NCBI GenBank assembly: GCA_050732635.1
Contig: JBOHRE010000025.1
Location: 1-40,339, forward strand
DNA from: JBOHRE01 sp050732635
GTDB lineage: Bacteria; Gemmatimonadota; Gemmatimonadetes; Longimicrobiales; RSA9
DNA: 40,339 bases
Reading direction: 5' to 3'
Below, one piece after another: positions 16,771 to 24,991 of this stretch. The notes below the pieces were generated by a model. It was not told the DNA's origin and did no database searches. It saw only the letters and a list, made by a program, of their open reading frames with translations. The translations under genes and the position numbers were made by a program. Positions within the stretch are counted from its first letter, which is position 1, and each line of letters opens with the position of its first letter.

Positions 16771-18152
16771 CCACCATTCTGGCCACGATCCTGGTTCTGG
16801 GCGTGCTGATCTTCGTGCACGAGCTGGGACATTTCTGGGCCGCGAAGCTCGCAGATATCGAAGTTCCTCGCTTCTCCATCGGCCTCGGCCCGAAGATGCT
16901 CGGCTTCCGCCGAGGCGAAACGGAATACGTGATCTCGTGGCTGCCGCTCGGCGGCTACGTGCGTATGGCAGGGATGGAGGAACTCGAGAGCATCGAGGGT
17001 GGGCAGCTCGAGCGGCAATCCGTTCCGGTCGCCGACCTGGGATTGCTCGGCGAAGAGGAAGGCCCGGAACACCGCCCGAGTTCGCGAGACTTCGAGTCCA
17101 AGTCCGTGCCGGTGCGGGCGGCAGTCATCGCCGCCGGCGTGACGATGAACCTGATCTTCGCATTCGTTGCCTACAGCGCAGAGGCCCTGGCGTGGGGCGT
17201 GGCCGAGGTGCCGGATGCCAGAATCGCCAGCGTCACGGCCGAGACGCTGCCGCAGGGTGCCGAGTCACTCGCCTCGTTGCCGGCGGGCGCGGAGGTGGAG
17301 TCTGTCGGTGGCAAGGAGGTCTCGGACTGGCAGGATCTCCAGTTCACGATCGCGGCTGCGTCGGCCGGCCCGACGGAGCTGCGCCTGGCGGACGGAAGCA
17401 GTGTGCGGCTGGAGCTGGCCGAGGATCCGGACGCGCGCGCGGCGCTGCTCCGCTCCATCCGGCCGGTATTCGAGCTCGAGCCGGTCCTGGGCGTAGTCGG
17501 ACGCGGTCAGCCGGCCGACGTCGCGGGCTTGCGACCCGGTGACCGTGTGCTGAGCGTGGCCGGCTCACCGATCAGGACCTGGGAAGACATGGTGAGCATC
17601 GTGCAGTCGAGTCCCGTCACGCCGCTGTCGTTCGTGGTTCAGCGCGACGGTCAGACACACGCGCTGACGGTCACTCCCGAACGCCGCGCCGGCGCCGGCG
17701 GCGCGGTCATCGGCCAGATCGGCGTGCAAAGCGTCGTGCCCATCGAACGACCGGGCCCGGTCGGCGCACTGGTTCACGGCGCCCAGCAGACGTGGTACTG
17801 GCTCGCTTTCACCGTGGAGTTCCTGGTCGATCTCATCACCGGCCAGGCGTCGCCACGCAACGTCGGCGGCCCGATCCTGATCGGTCAGTTGAGCGGCGAC
17901 GTGGCGCGAGCCGGCATCCAGGCTCTGGTCGGCTTCATGGCGCTGCTGTCGATCAATCTGGCGGTGTTCAACCTGCTGCCGATCCCGGTCCTCGATGGAG
18001 GTCAGCTCGTCTTTCTGGCGATCGAAGGTGTGCGAGGTCGAGCGCTATCGCTCGAGCAGCGGCTGCGCTTGACGCAGGTCGGACTCGTGTTTCTGGTTGG
18101 CCTGATGGTCTGGGTCATTGCAAACGACCTGCTGCGGCTGTTCGGACTCTGA
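16764..18152 (+). CDS. rseP: RseP-type site-2 intramembrane zinc protease
   Basis: A 462-residue S2P protease. HELGH at residues 19-23 is the zinc site in the first membrane helix, and NLLPIPVLDGGQLV near residues 398-411 provides the third ligand region. Between them lie two PDZ-like modules, the second recognisable by GLRPGDRVLSVAGSPI; a charged insert sits around residues 75-115. It cleaves anti-sigma factors or leftover signal peptides within the membrane. It is the last plus-strand gene of this block and ends 17 nt from the convergent walJ gene. Confidence 0.95.
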   Translation: MLTTILATILVLGVLIFVHELGHFWAAKLADIEVPRFSIGLGPKMLGFRRGETEYVISWLPLGGYVRMAGMEELESIEGGQLERQSVPVADLGLLGEEEGPEHRPSSRDFESKSVPVRAAVIAAGVTMNLIFAFVAYSAEALAWGVAEVPDARIASVTAETLPQGAESLASLPAGAEVESVGGKEVSDWQDLQFTIAAASAGPTELRLADGSSVRLELAEDPDARAALLRSIRPVFELEPVLGVVGRGQPADVAGLRPGDRVLSVAGSPIRTWEDMVSIVQSSPVTPLSFVVQRDGQTHALTVTPERRAGAGGAVIGQIGVQSVVPIERPGPVGALVHGAQQTWYWLAFTVEFLVDLITGQASPRNVGGPILIGQLSGDVARAGIQALVGFMALLSINLAVFNLLPIPVLDGGQLVFLAIEGVRGRALSLEQRLRLTQVGLVFLVGLMVWVIANDLLRLFGL

Positions 18153-18169
18153 GCGCGCTGTTACGAGCG

Positions 18170-18994
18170 TCACAACATCAGCCGCAGCTGAGCTGGCTCG
18201 GTGCGTCGCCGCAGTGCAGTCACATCGATCGGCTCGAGCGCTTCGTCGGGGCGTCCGACCCATAACGGCCCGGCGTAGCCGGCCCGCGCCAGTGCACCAC
18301 CCACGGTGTCGAGGGCCAGGCCACCATGATTGCAGTGCTCACTCAGGTGCGCCAGCACGATCCCGCCCAACCCGGGGTGATTCAGCTCCCGCGCGAGCTC
18401 GGCGGCCGCTCCATTCGACAGGTGGCCGTGACTCGAAGCGATCCGCTGCTTGACCGACCACGGATACGGCCCGTTCCAGAGCATGACATCATCGTGGTTG
18501 GCCTCCAACACGAGCAGATCGCAGCCGCCCAGTGCCGCACGCACGCCCGCAGTCGGGCGACCGAGGTCCGTCGCAATGCCGAGTTTGATGCCGCTGTCGG
18601 TGTCCATGACCGCAACGGCAATCGGATCGGCGGCGTCATGCACGGTGAGGAACGGACACACCTGCAGCGTACCGATGCTGAAGGGCATGGTGCCGGTGTA
18701 GGCCACGACTCGCTCGCTGCCGTTGAGCAGTCGTGCACAGACGGAGTGCGTTCGCTCGCTGATGTACAGTGGCACGTCGAAACGCCGCGCGAGCACGCCC
18801 ATCCCGCGGGTGTGATCGCCATGCTCGTGGGTGATCAGAATGGCCGCGAGGGTGTCGGCGCGGAGGCCAATGCCGTGCAGGCGCCGCTCGAGGTCGCGGC
18901 CGCTGAAGCCCGCGTCGATCAGGATCCGCGTCGTGCCGGACTCGACGAGCGTCGCGTTCCCCTTGCTTCCAGTGCCGAGAACCGTGACCCTCAC
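18170..18994 (-). CDS. MBL-fold metallohydrolase of the WalJ/YycJ type
   Basis: A 274-residue metallo-beta-lactamase-fold protein beginning VTVLGTGSKGNATLVESG, with HEHGDH at residues 56-61 as the di-metal site, a further His in HDAADP, and SHGHLSN and HLSEHCN as the later conserved blocks. WalJ-like proteins are DNA-processing nucleases or regulators linked with WalRK in Firmicutes; here no walK is next to it. GTG 18994 overlaps the stop of the GlmU-like gene by 4 nt, so it is the last gene of the minus-strand operon starting at 21660. Confidence 0.88.
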   Translation of the reverse strand: MRVTVLGTGSKGNATLVESGTTRILIDAGFSGRDLERRLHGIGLRADTLAAILITHEHGDHTRGMGVLARRFDVPLYISERTHSVCARLLNGSERVVAYTGTMPFSIGTLQVCPFLTVHDAADPIAVAVMDTDSGIKLGIATDLGRPTAGVRAALGGCDLLVLEANHDDVMLWNGPYPWSVKQRIASSHGHLSNGAAAELARELNHPGLGGIVLAHLSEHCNHGGLALDTVGGALARAGYAGPLWVGRPDEALEPIDVTALRRRTEPAQLRLML

Positions 18995-20226
18995 GCGACC
19001 ATCCCGCCCGCGATTTCGGCCGCCTGACGCAACAGCGACTCCTGCGAACCGCTGAGCTCGATACCACGTCGGCCCATCACCGTGCGCGCGACGCCGACCA
19101 ATCGATCAATGTCATACTCGACCAGGTCCTCGCCGCTGCCCCAGCGGAACGGCGGTACGTACTTCGGTGGCATGATGGCGCCGAACAGGTTGGCGCCTGC
19201 ACCCACCACCGTGCCGGTATTCAGCATCAGTCCAATGCCGGTTTTCACGTGATCGCCGAGCAGGCAGCCGATCTTCAGCTCACCCGTGTCGACCTCCCCG
19301 GCGGGGGTCCACAGGCGGATGCTGCCGTAATTGTTCTTCAGGTCGCTGTTGGTCGTCAGCGCCCCGAGATTGACCCAGGCGCCGAGGTAGGCGTGCCCCA
19401 GAAAGCCGTCATGGGCCTTGTTCGCGTAGCCGAGGACCACGCATTCCTCCATTTCACCGTGGACCTTGCAGACCGGCCCGACCGACACGGCGGTGTAGGA
19501 GCCGCCGAGCAGCACGCTGTCACGCGCAACCCAGCTGGGCCCGGCGACGCGACTGAAGGCTTGCACCTTCACGCCGGGCTCGAATAGAACGGGGCCGCCT
19601 CGCAGATCGAGCACCACGCCGGGCTCGAGCTCGACGCCAGCGCCGATCAGGAGCGGCTCGCGACCGAGCCGGTAGACGCCGTCGGGCAGCCTTGTGCTGG
19701 GCGTGCCTGCGGCAGCGACGATGTCATGCGCGGTTTGCTCGGCGCAGCGAGTGATCAGGTGCCAGACGGCCTCCAGGAGATAGCCGCCGATGCGGTGCAC
19801 GGGCCAGTCGGGCGCATGCGAATGCGGGGCATCGAGGAACGGCGCTGACGGCGGCTGCACCCCGGCCGGCACGACGCAGCCGCAGATCTGGCCACCGACC
19901 TCCAGGAGCGCTGGTCCCGAGGGCAATGGCGGCGCGGCGACATCGCCCAGCAACACCGCGCGCGAGCAGAGTAGCACCGTTCGCACCTGGACTCTGTCCG
20001 CCGGTGCCGCAAGCACCGGCCGCGCGTCGGGCTCATCAAAGCCCTGCAGGTGCGGCGCACTAACGTGACCCGCGCAACGCAGCCCGAGCACACGTTCGGC
20101 ACGGGCGCGCAGCGTTGCGCCGCCGAAGCGCAGCTCGCCGGCCGGTCGGGTCAACGTGAACGGCTGCCAATCGCGCGCGACCCGATCATCGAAGAGCAGG
20201 AGCCGCGATGACGATGAGCCAGCCAT
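18991..20226 (-). CDS. GlmU-like putative sugar nucleotidyltransferase with left-handed beta-helix
   Basis: A 411-residue protein of the alternative bacterial GlmU-like type. The N-terminal half is a reduced nucleotidyltransferase-like domain beginning LLLFDDRVARDWQPFTLTRP; the second half is a hexapeptide-repeat beta-helix, with a YANKAHDGFLGHAYLG block and TTNSDLKNNYGSIRLW, close to the acetyltransferase region of GlmU. It probably acts in UDP-GlcNAc-type sugar nucleotide supply, but one or both activities may differ from true GlmU. ATG 20226 shares a base with the upstream manC stop; TTG 20229 in the same frame is an alternative. The canonical LAGGxGTRM loop is absent. Confidence 0.82.
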   Translation of the reverse strand: MAGSSSSRLLLFDDRVARDWQPFTLTRPAGELRFGGATLRARAERVLGLRCAGHVSAPHLQGFDEPDARPVLAAPADRVQVRTVLLCSRAVLLGDVAAPPLPSGPALLEVGGQICGCVVPAGVQPPSAPFLDAPHSHAPDWPVHRIGGYLLEAVWHLITRCAEQTAHDIVAAAGTPSTRLPDGVYRLGREPLLIGAGVELEPGVVLDLRGGPVLFEPGVKVQAFSRVAGPSWVARDSVLLGGSYTAVSVGPVCKVHGEMEECVVLGYANKAHDGFLGHAYLGAWVNLGALTTNSDLKNNYGSIRLWTPAGEVDTGELKIGCLLGDHVKTGIGLMLNTGTVVGAGANLFGAIMPPKYVPPFRWGSGEDLVEYDIDRLVGVARTVMGRRGIELSGSQESLLRQAAEIAGGMVA

Positions 20227-21290
20227 CAACCGTCCTCGATCACGTCCTCGGGCAACTCGCCGAGCAGTCGTTTCAGATCCCCACTACGCGCCCGTGGCAT
20301 CACCAGTGTGATGTGGGCCGTGCGAACCACCACGAGACCCTCCGTGCCGAACAGAACGACCTGGCCGTCGTCGCTCCAGCCGATACAATCCCGGGCGCCC
20401 ACGAAGCGCGCCCCCCCGACGCCGACGTTGCCACTCGCATCGGGTGCGCGGCAGCGGCCGACCGCATCCCAGGATCCGACATCGTCCCAGTCGAAGGTCG
20501 CTCGCGCCGCGGCCACCCGCTGGCTCCGCTCCAGCACGCCCTCATCCACCGATAGGTGGGGCGCCCGCTGGAAGAACGCGTCATCGCGGCCTTCGTCGAG
20601 GAGTGGCAGCAGGTCCGCGAGCTCGGGCGTGTGCGCTCGTAGCTCGTCTAGGAAGAGGCGGACGCTCCACAGGAAGATGCCACTGTTCCAGAGGTAGCCC
20701 CCCTCCTCCAGGTACCGGCGCGCCCGCTCCACGTCCGGTTTTTCCACGAAGCGCTCGACCGCGTATACCCCACCGGACGTCGTGAGTGGCTCGCCCAGCC
20801 GCAGGTATCCATAACCGGATTCCGGGCGTGTCGGCTGGACCCCGATCGTGAAGAGACGCTGCGCTCGAGCTGCCAGTCGGGCGAGCATGGCGACCAGCGA
20901 ACGAAAGGCCGATGCCGGCTCGATGATGTGGTCGGAGTGCAGCGACACCATCACCGCGTCCGGATCGAGCCGCGCAATGCGCGCCGCGGCCCAGGCCAGC
21001 ACCGGCGCCGTGCCGCGCGAGTCGGGCTCGACCCAGAGCTGATCTCGGGAGAGGGCAGGGGCCGCACGCAGCAGAGGCTCTACGAGGTGGGCGCCGGCGA
21101 GGAGCCGAAGCCGATCCGCTGGCACGAGGCCGCCGATGCGGTCGACGGCGTCGGCGATGAGCGGGCGTTCACTGCCCAGCGGTAATACCTGCTTGGGTCG
21201 CGCCGGTGTGGAGACCGGCCAGAATCGCGAGCCCACGCCGCCCGCCAGCACCACGGCCCAGAGTGATGGCTCAGGAATCGAAGAGCTCAT
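20226..21290 (-). CDS. manC: Mannose-1-phosphate guanylyltransferase
   Basis: A 354-residue nucleotidyltransferase. AVVLAGGVGSRFWPVSTPAR is the GTP loop (about 12-31), followed by RPKQVLPL; HSDHIIEP holds the metal Asp and FVEKPDVERARRYL is the sugar-phosphate signature. It makes GDP-mannose from GTP and mannose 1-phosphate for glycans. It lacks the C-terminal isomerase domain found in bifunctional ManC/AlgA. ATG 21290 is chosen because the family fold starts right there; it overlaps the response-regulator gene by 20 nt. An in-frame start at 21347 would add a non-conserved 19 residues. Confidence 0.92.
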   Translation of the reverse strand: MSSSIPEPSLWAVVLAGGVGSRFWPVSTPARPKQVLPLGSERPLIADAVDRIGGLVPADRLRLLAGAHLVEPLLRAAPALSRDQLWVEPDSRGTAPVLAWAAARIARLDPDAVMVSLHSDHIIEPASAFRSLVAMLARLAARAQRLFTIGVQPTRPESGYGYLRLGEPLTTSGGVYAVERFVEKPDVERARRYLEEGGYLWNSGIFLWSVRLFLDELRAHTPELADLLPLLDEGRDDAFFQRAPHLSVDEGVLERSQRVAAARATFDWDDVGSWDAVGRCRAPDASGNVGVGGARFVGARDCIGWSDDGQVVLFGTEGLVVVRTAHITLVMPRARSGDLKRLLGELPEDVIEDG

Positions 21291-21660
21291 CGATTCGGGC
21301 CAGCAGCTTCTTCGGGCTGAACGGTTTGGTGAGGAAGTCCGTGGCACCCAGCTCGGCAGCCCGTTCGCGATCCGCGTCCTGGCCCTTGGCCGTGAGCATG
21401 ATGACCGGCGTTGCCTGCCGGTGCGGCAGCTGCCTCAGCTGTGCCAGCACGTCCAGGCCGCTGACGTGCGGCATCATGATGTCGAGCAGGATGAGGTCGA
21501 TCTCGTCGTCACTGCGCAGACGGTCGAGTGCGCTTCGCCCATCTTCGGCGACCTGCACGCGGTAAGGACCACTCTCGAGTTTCAGCTGTATGATCCGGGC
21601 GATGTACGGCTCATCGTCGACGACGAGCACATGCCGGGGATTGCCGCTGGTGTTCGACAT
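21271..21660 (-). CDS. Single-domain response regulator
   Basis: A 129-residue stand-alone receiver domain: VLVVDDEPYIARII supplies the acidic pair, LILLDIMMPHVSGLDVL the phospho-acceptor Asp, MLTAKGQ the Thr/Ser switch and FLTKPFSPKKLL the conserved Lys. There is no output domain, so it acts by protein contact or phosphorelay. ATG 21660 gives MSNTSGNPRHVL; the longer frame from 21708 is not supported. It is first in the operon with manC, the GlmU-like gene and walJ, which suggests a link to surface glycan or envelope control; its kinase is not identifiable. Confidence 0.9.
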   Translation of the reverse strand: MSNTSGNPRHVLVVDDEPYIARIIQLKLESGPYRVQVAEDGRSALDRLRSDDEIDLILLDIMMPHVSGLDVLAQLRQLPHRQATPVIMLTAKGQDADRERAAELGATDFLTKPFSPKKLLARIDELFDS

Positions 21661-21740
21661 CGACGGCCCGTGCGGGTTTGTAGAATTGCGCCGCGATCGT
21701 GTCTGCAAGCGGTGAGCCGAAGGCCGCCAACGGCGTCCGC

Positions 21741-21769
21741 AGGATAGACAGCAACCTGCCGAAAGTCAA
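21741..21769 (-). promoter_or_regulatory. Promoter for the response regulator-manC operon
   Basis: On the minus strand TTGACT (plus 21764-21769), a 17-nt spacer and TATCCT (plus 21741-21746), about 80 nt before the start at 21660. Five of six and four of six matches. It sits back to back with a plus-strand promoter 22 nt away. Confidence 0.55.
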
Positions 21770-21791
21770 GGCAGGAACGGAATTAAGCGGC

Positions 21792-21820
21792 TTGACACGC
21801 TCCTGACGCGCGTCTAAGCT
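21792..21820 (+). promoter_or_regulatory. Promoter for the lipoprotein-serS genes
   Basis: TTGACA at 21792-21797 is a perfect -35 box, with a 17-nt spacer and TAAGCT at 21815-21820 (three of six). The leader to ATG 21859 is about 30 nt. Confidence 0.5.
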
Positions 21821-21858
21821 ACGCCGCTTCGCCGCGGCGGACCTCACAATGGACAGCC

Positions 21859-22446
21859 ATGTTACGCAGCACCGCACTCTTCATCCTGCTGGCCGCCCTC
21901 GCGCTGAGTGCGGCATGTGATGATCCGTTCGGCACCCTCGACTGGCCGGCTGCCACCGCGGTCCCCGATACCGTCGAGCTGTTCTCGCTGGGTCGCTCCG
22001 AGCTGCTCGGCCTGCCGTCCGCATTCGACCTGACCGATCAGGGTCGGCGTCGGGTCGTTGTCGAACAGCAGGGCGCGAGTGGCGCGTGGGATATCGCACT
22101 GGTCGACGAGGCCGGCGGACTGTCACTCATGCCGCCGGGCGCACTGCAGGGCGTGGCGCCAACCTCGTCCTCGGGCATCCACGTGGTGAGCGGTACCAGC
22201 TTCGAGGCGCTCGAGCGGGCGCCGACCGACCGGAGCGCGTTCACCGATTCGCTGACCGTGCCGCTGCGCGTCGGCGCGGTGTACGTGGTTCGCACTCGCC
22301 CGCTCAGCCTGGCCTTCGGCCGGTGCGTGTATCATGCCAAGCTCGAGGCGTTGGAGGTCGACGTCGCTGGCGGCACGTTCCTGTTTCACTACATGAGTAA
22401 TCCGAACTGCAACGACCCCGCGCTCGTGCCGCCCGACGACGATTAG
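21859..22446 (+). CDS. Putative lipoprotein of unknown function
   Basis: A 195-residue protein with a short signal peptide (LFILLAALALSAACDD): a hydrophobic core followed by LSAAC, a good lipobox with Cys20 as the lipidated residue. The following Asp pair would favour inner-membrane retention by the Escherichia coli +2 rule, though that rule may not hold here. The body is mostly beta-strand-like with no motif I recognise; two further cysteines (in GRCVYH and NPNCND) may form a disulfide. It sits 3 nt before serS behind a divergent promoter pair. Function unknown. Confidence 0.8.
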   Translation: MLRSTALFILLAALALSAACDDPFGTLDWPAATAVPDTVELFSLGRSELLGLPSAFDLTDQGRRRVVVEQQGASGAWDIALVDEAGGLSLMPPGALQGVAPTSSSGIHVVSGTSFEALERAPTDRSAFTDSLTVPLRVGAVYVVRTRPLSLAFGRCVYHAKLEALEVDVAGGTFLFHYMSNPNCNDPALVPPDDD

Positions 22447-22449
22447 CAC

Positions 22450-23730
22450 ATGCTCGATCTGAAGCGGGTCCGGGATGAGCCGGAGCGGGTCCGCGGGCGC
22501 CTCGCCGTTCGCGGCAACGCGGAGCCGCTGCGTTTGCTCGATCGCGTACTCGAGCTCGATGAACGTCGTCGTGCGCTGATCGGCGAGACGGACGCGCTGA
22601 AGGCCGAGCGCAATGTGATGTCCCCGCGCGTCGCTGAACTCAAGAAGGCCGGCCGGGACGCTGAGGCGGAGCCGGTCATCCGTGAGCTGCGGCAGCTGTC
22701 CGATCGCATCGCCGTGCTCGACGCGACCTTATCGGCAGCGGAAGCGGCTCTGCGCGAGCTGTTGCTGCAGATCCCGAATCTGCCGCACGAGTCGGTGCCG
22801 CCGGGCGGTGAAGGCGATGCCGTGGTGCAGCGTGAATGGGGCAACGCGCCTGCTTTCGACTTCGAGCCCCGCCCGCACTGGGAGCTGGCCGAACGACTCG
22901 GCATCCTCGATCTGCCACGGGGTGCGAAGGTCGCGGGGTCTGGATTCCCCCTCTATGTGGGTGCGGGCGCGCGGCTCGAGCGCGTGTTGATCACGTTCAT
23001 GCTGGATCTGCACACGCGCGAGCACGGCTATATCGAAGTCGCGCCGCCGTTCCTCGTCAACAGGCAGTCCGCGCTGGGCACCGGCCACCTGCCGAAGTTC
23101 GGTGATGACATGTACGAGGTAGCGGCGGACGGCCTGTTCCTGGTGCCAACGGCCGAGGTGCCGCTGACCAACCTGCATGCGGGCGAGCTGCTGGGTCCCG
23201 ACGCCTTGCCCATCCACTACGTAGCGTACACGCCCTGCTTTCGGCGCGAGGCGGGCGCTCACGGCAAGGACACACGCGGCTTGATCCGCGTACACCAGTT
23301 CGACAAGGTGGAGCTCGTCCGGTTCGAGCGGCCGGAACGGTCGGAGGCTGCGCTCGAAGAGCTGACTGGCCATGCCGAGGCCGTGCTACGTCGGCTGGGC
23401 CTGCGCTACCGAGTGATCCTGCTACCCGGGGGCGACCTCGGCTTTGCCAATGCCAAGACGTACGACATCGAGGTCTGGGCGCCTGGCATCGGCCGCTGGC
23501 TGGAGGTCTCGAGCTGTTCGCTCTACACGGACTATCAGTGTCGTCGCGCCGAGATCCGGTTTCGACCGGAGCCGCAGGCCAAGCCCGAATACCCGCACTC
23601 CCTGAACGGCTCCGGTCTGGCCTTGCCACGAACCATGATTGCACTCCTGGAGTCCTATCAGGCTGGAGACGGGTCGATCGCGTTGCCGGAGGTCGTTGCC
23701 GAGCTGCTCGGTCGCTCCCGTATCGACTGA
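22450..23730 (+). CDS. serS: Serine-tRNA ligase
   Basis: A 426-residue class II synthetase. Residues about 1-100 form the antiparallel coiled-coil arm that binds the long variable arm of tRNA-Ser. Motif 2 appears as CFRREAGAHGKDTRGLIRVH and motif 3 as NGSGLALPRTMIALLE, with the serine site region VSSCSLYTDYQCRR between. It charges tRNA-Ser and, in organisms that use selenocysteine, also tRNA-Sec, which matters for the OsmC gene in this window. ATG 22450 comes 3 nt after the lipoprotein gene. Length is normal. Confidence 0.97.
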   Translation: MLDLKRVRDEPERVRGRLAVRGNAEPLRLLDRVLELDERRRALIGETDALKAERNVMSPRVAELKKAGRDAEAEPVIRELRQLSDRIAVLDATLSAAEAALRELLLQIPNLPHESVPPGGEGDAVVQREWGNAPAFDFEPRPHWELAERLGILDLPRGAKVAGSGFPLYVGAGARLERVLITFMLDLHTREHGYIEVAPPFLVNRQSALGTGHLPKFGDDMYEVAADGLFLVPTAEVPLTNLHAGELLGPDALPIHYVAYTPCFRREAGAHGKDTRGLIRVHQFDKVELVRFERPERSEAALEELTGHAEAVLRRLGLRYRVILLPGGDLGFANAKTYDIEVWAPGIGRWLEVSSCSLYTDYQCRRAEIRFRPEPQAKPEYPHSLNGSGLALPRTMIALLESYQAGDGSIALPEVVAELLGRSRID

Positions 23731-23745
23731 CCTGCGGATGCGACG

Positions 23746-24957
23746 GTGAACCGCCGCTACTGGCCCGCCGCGCTCGCATTCATCGCGATCGCGATCTTCG
23801 GGTCGTACCTCATTTACACGCAGCATCTGGTGCGCCAGATCGAGCGCGAGGCCGCAATCCAGCGCGAGATGTACGGCCTGATTCAGCGCGGACTGCTCGC
23901 CACCGAGCCGGGCGGCGGCGGTGAGCAGGCCGCGCTGTTCGAGCTGCAGCGCCGGATGATCGACCTCGGCGTGCCGATCATCGTGCTGGACCCCGCCGGT
24001 CGCCCGTCTGCGTACGAGAACCTGCCCTTCGACGTCGACCCGGCCGACCCCGCGCTGGATCGTCGTCTGCTCGGCTATGCCGCCCGGCTGGCCCAGGAGA
24101 ATGCGCCCGTCGTCGTGCCCGGCGCCGGCGAGATCTACTTCGGCTCGCCCCCCATTCTGCGCGGCCTGCGCTGGATTCCGTGGCTCCAGGTGTCAGGTGG
24201 AGTGGTGGCACTTCTGATCGCGTTCGGCCTGGTGTGGTCGAATGTGCGCGCAGAGCGAGAGCGGCTCTGGGCGGCCATGGCGCGCGAGCTGGCGCATCAG
24301 ATGGGCACGCCACTGTCGTCGATGTCCGGCTGGCTCGAGGTGCTGCGTCTGCCGCATGACGAACGTGCGGAGCTGGGCGACGACGCGGACATCGCGCACG
24401 AGCTGGGCGCGGACCTCGAGCGGCTGGAACGCGTGTCGCGCCGCTTCGAGCTGATCGGCAAACGCCCGCGAATGGAACGGGTCGAGCTGGCCTCGCTGCT
24501 GAGCGAGCTCGAGCGCTACCTGCGCCCGCGGCTGCCTCGTCTCGGTGCCGGCGTACGCCTGGGCGTGCGCGCCCGCAGCGGTGTCCCGCCGGTCACGGCC
24601 AATCGTGTGCTGCTGCTGTGGGCGCTCGAGAACCTTGTGAAGAACGCACTGGATGCGCTGGCGGGCCGGGGCGGTCGCATTCGAGTTCTCGCGACGGCCG
24701 GACCGAACGGTGATCCCCGGCTGCTCGTAGCCGACAACGGGCCCGGCATACCGGGCGCGATCCGGGCTCGACTCTTCGAGCCCGGCACGACAACGAAGTC
24801 GGCGGGCTGGGGGGTGGGTCTGTCGCTGGCGCGTCGCATCATTGAAAATCTGCATGGCGGGCGCATTGCGGTGCGTGCGCGGCAGGGTGGTGGTACGGTG
24901 TTTGTCATCGACCTGCCGCACTCCGAGCGTCGGCGCTACTGGTTCCGGCGGCCGTAA
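23746..24957 (+). CDS. Sensor histidine kinase
   Basis: A 403-residue kinase starting at GTG 23746. Transmembrane helices near residues 8-25 and 147-165 bracket an extracytoplasmic domain of about 120 residues. The H-box reads ARELAHQMGTPLSSMSGWLE with phospho-acceptor His184, an unusual version in which GTPL replaces the common NPL. N-box ENLVKNALDAL, G1 DNGPGIP and G2 GWGVGLSLARR follow, so the ATP domain is intact. No response regulator is adjacent; the sigma-54 activator at 4833 or the receiver at 21271 are possible partners, by guess only. It lies between serS and the helicase gene. Confidence 0.92.
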   Translation: MNRRYWPAALAFIAIAIFGSYLIYTQHLVRQIEREAAIQREMYGLIQRGLLATEPGGGGEQAALFELQRRMIDLGVPIIVLDPAGRPSAYENLPFDVDPADPALDRRLLGYAARLAQENAPVVVPGAGEIYFGSPPILRGLRWIPWLQVSGGVVALLIAFGLVWSNVRAERERLWAAMARELAHQMGTPLSSMSGWLEVLRLPHDERAELGDDADIAHELGADLERLERVSRRFELIGKRPRMERVELASLLSELERYLRPRLPRLGAGVRLGVRARSGVPPVTANRVLLLWALENLVKNALDALAGRGGRIRVLATAGPNGDPRLLVADNGPGIPGAIRARLFEPGTTTKSAGWGVGLSLARRIIENLHGGRIAVRARQGGGTVFVIDLPHSERRRYWFRRP

Positions 24958-24991
24958 CTGCGGGCGACCCTGCAACCCTGCTGCGAATCAG

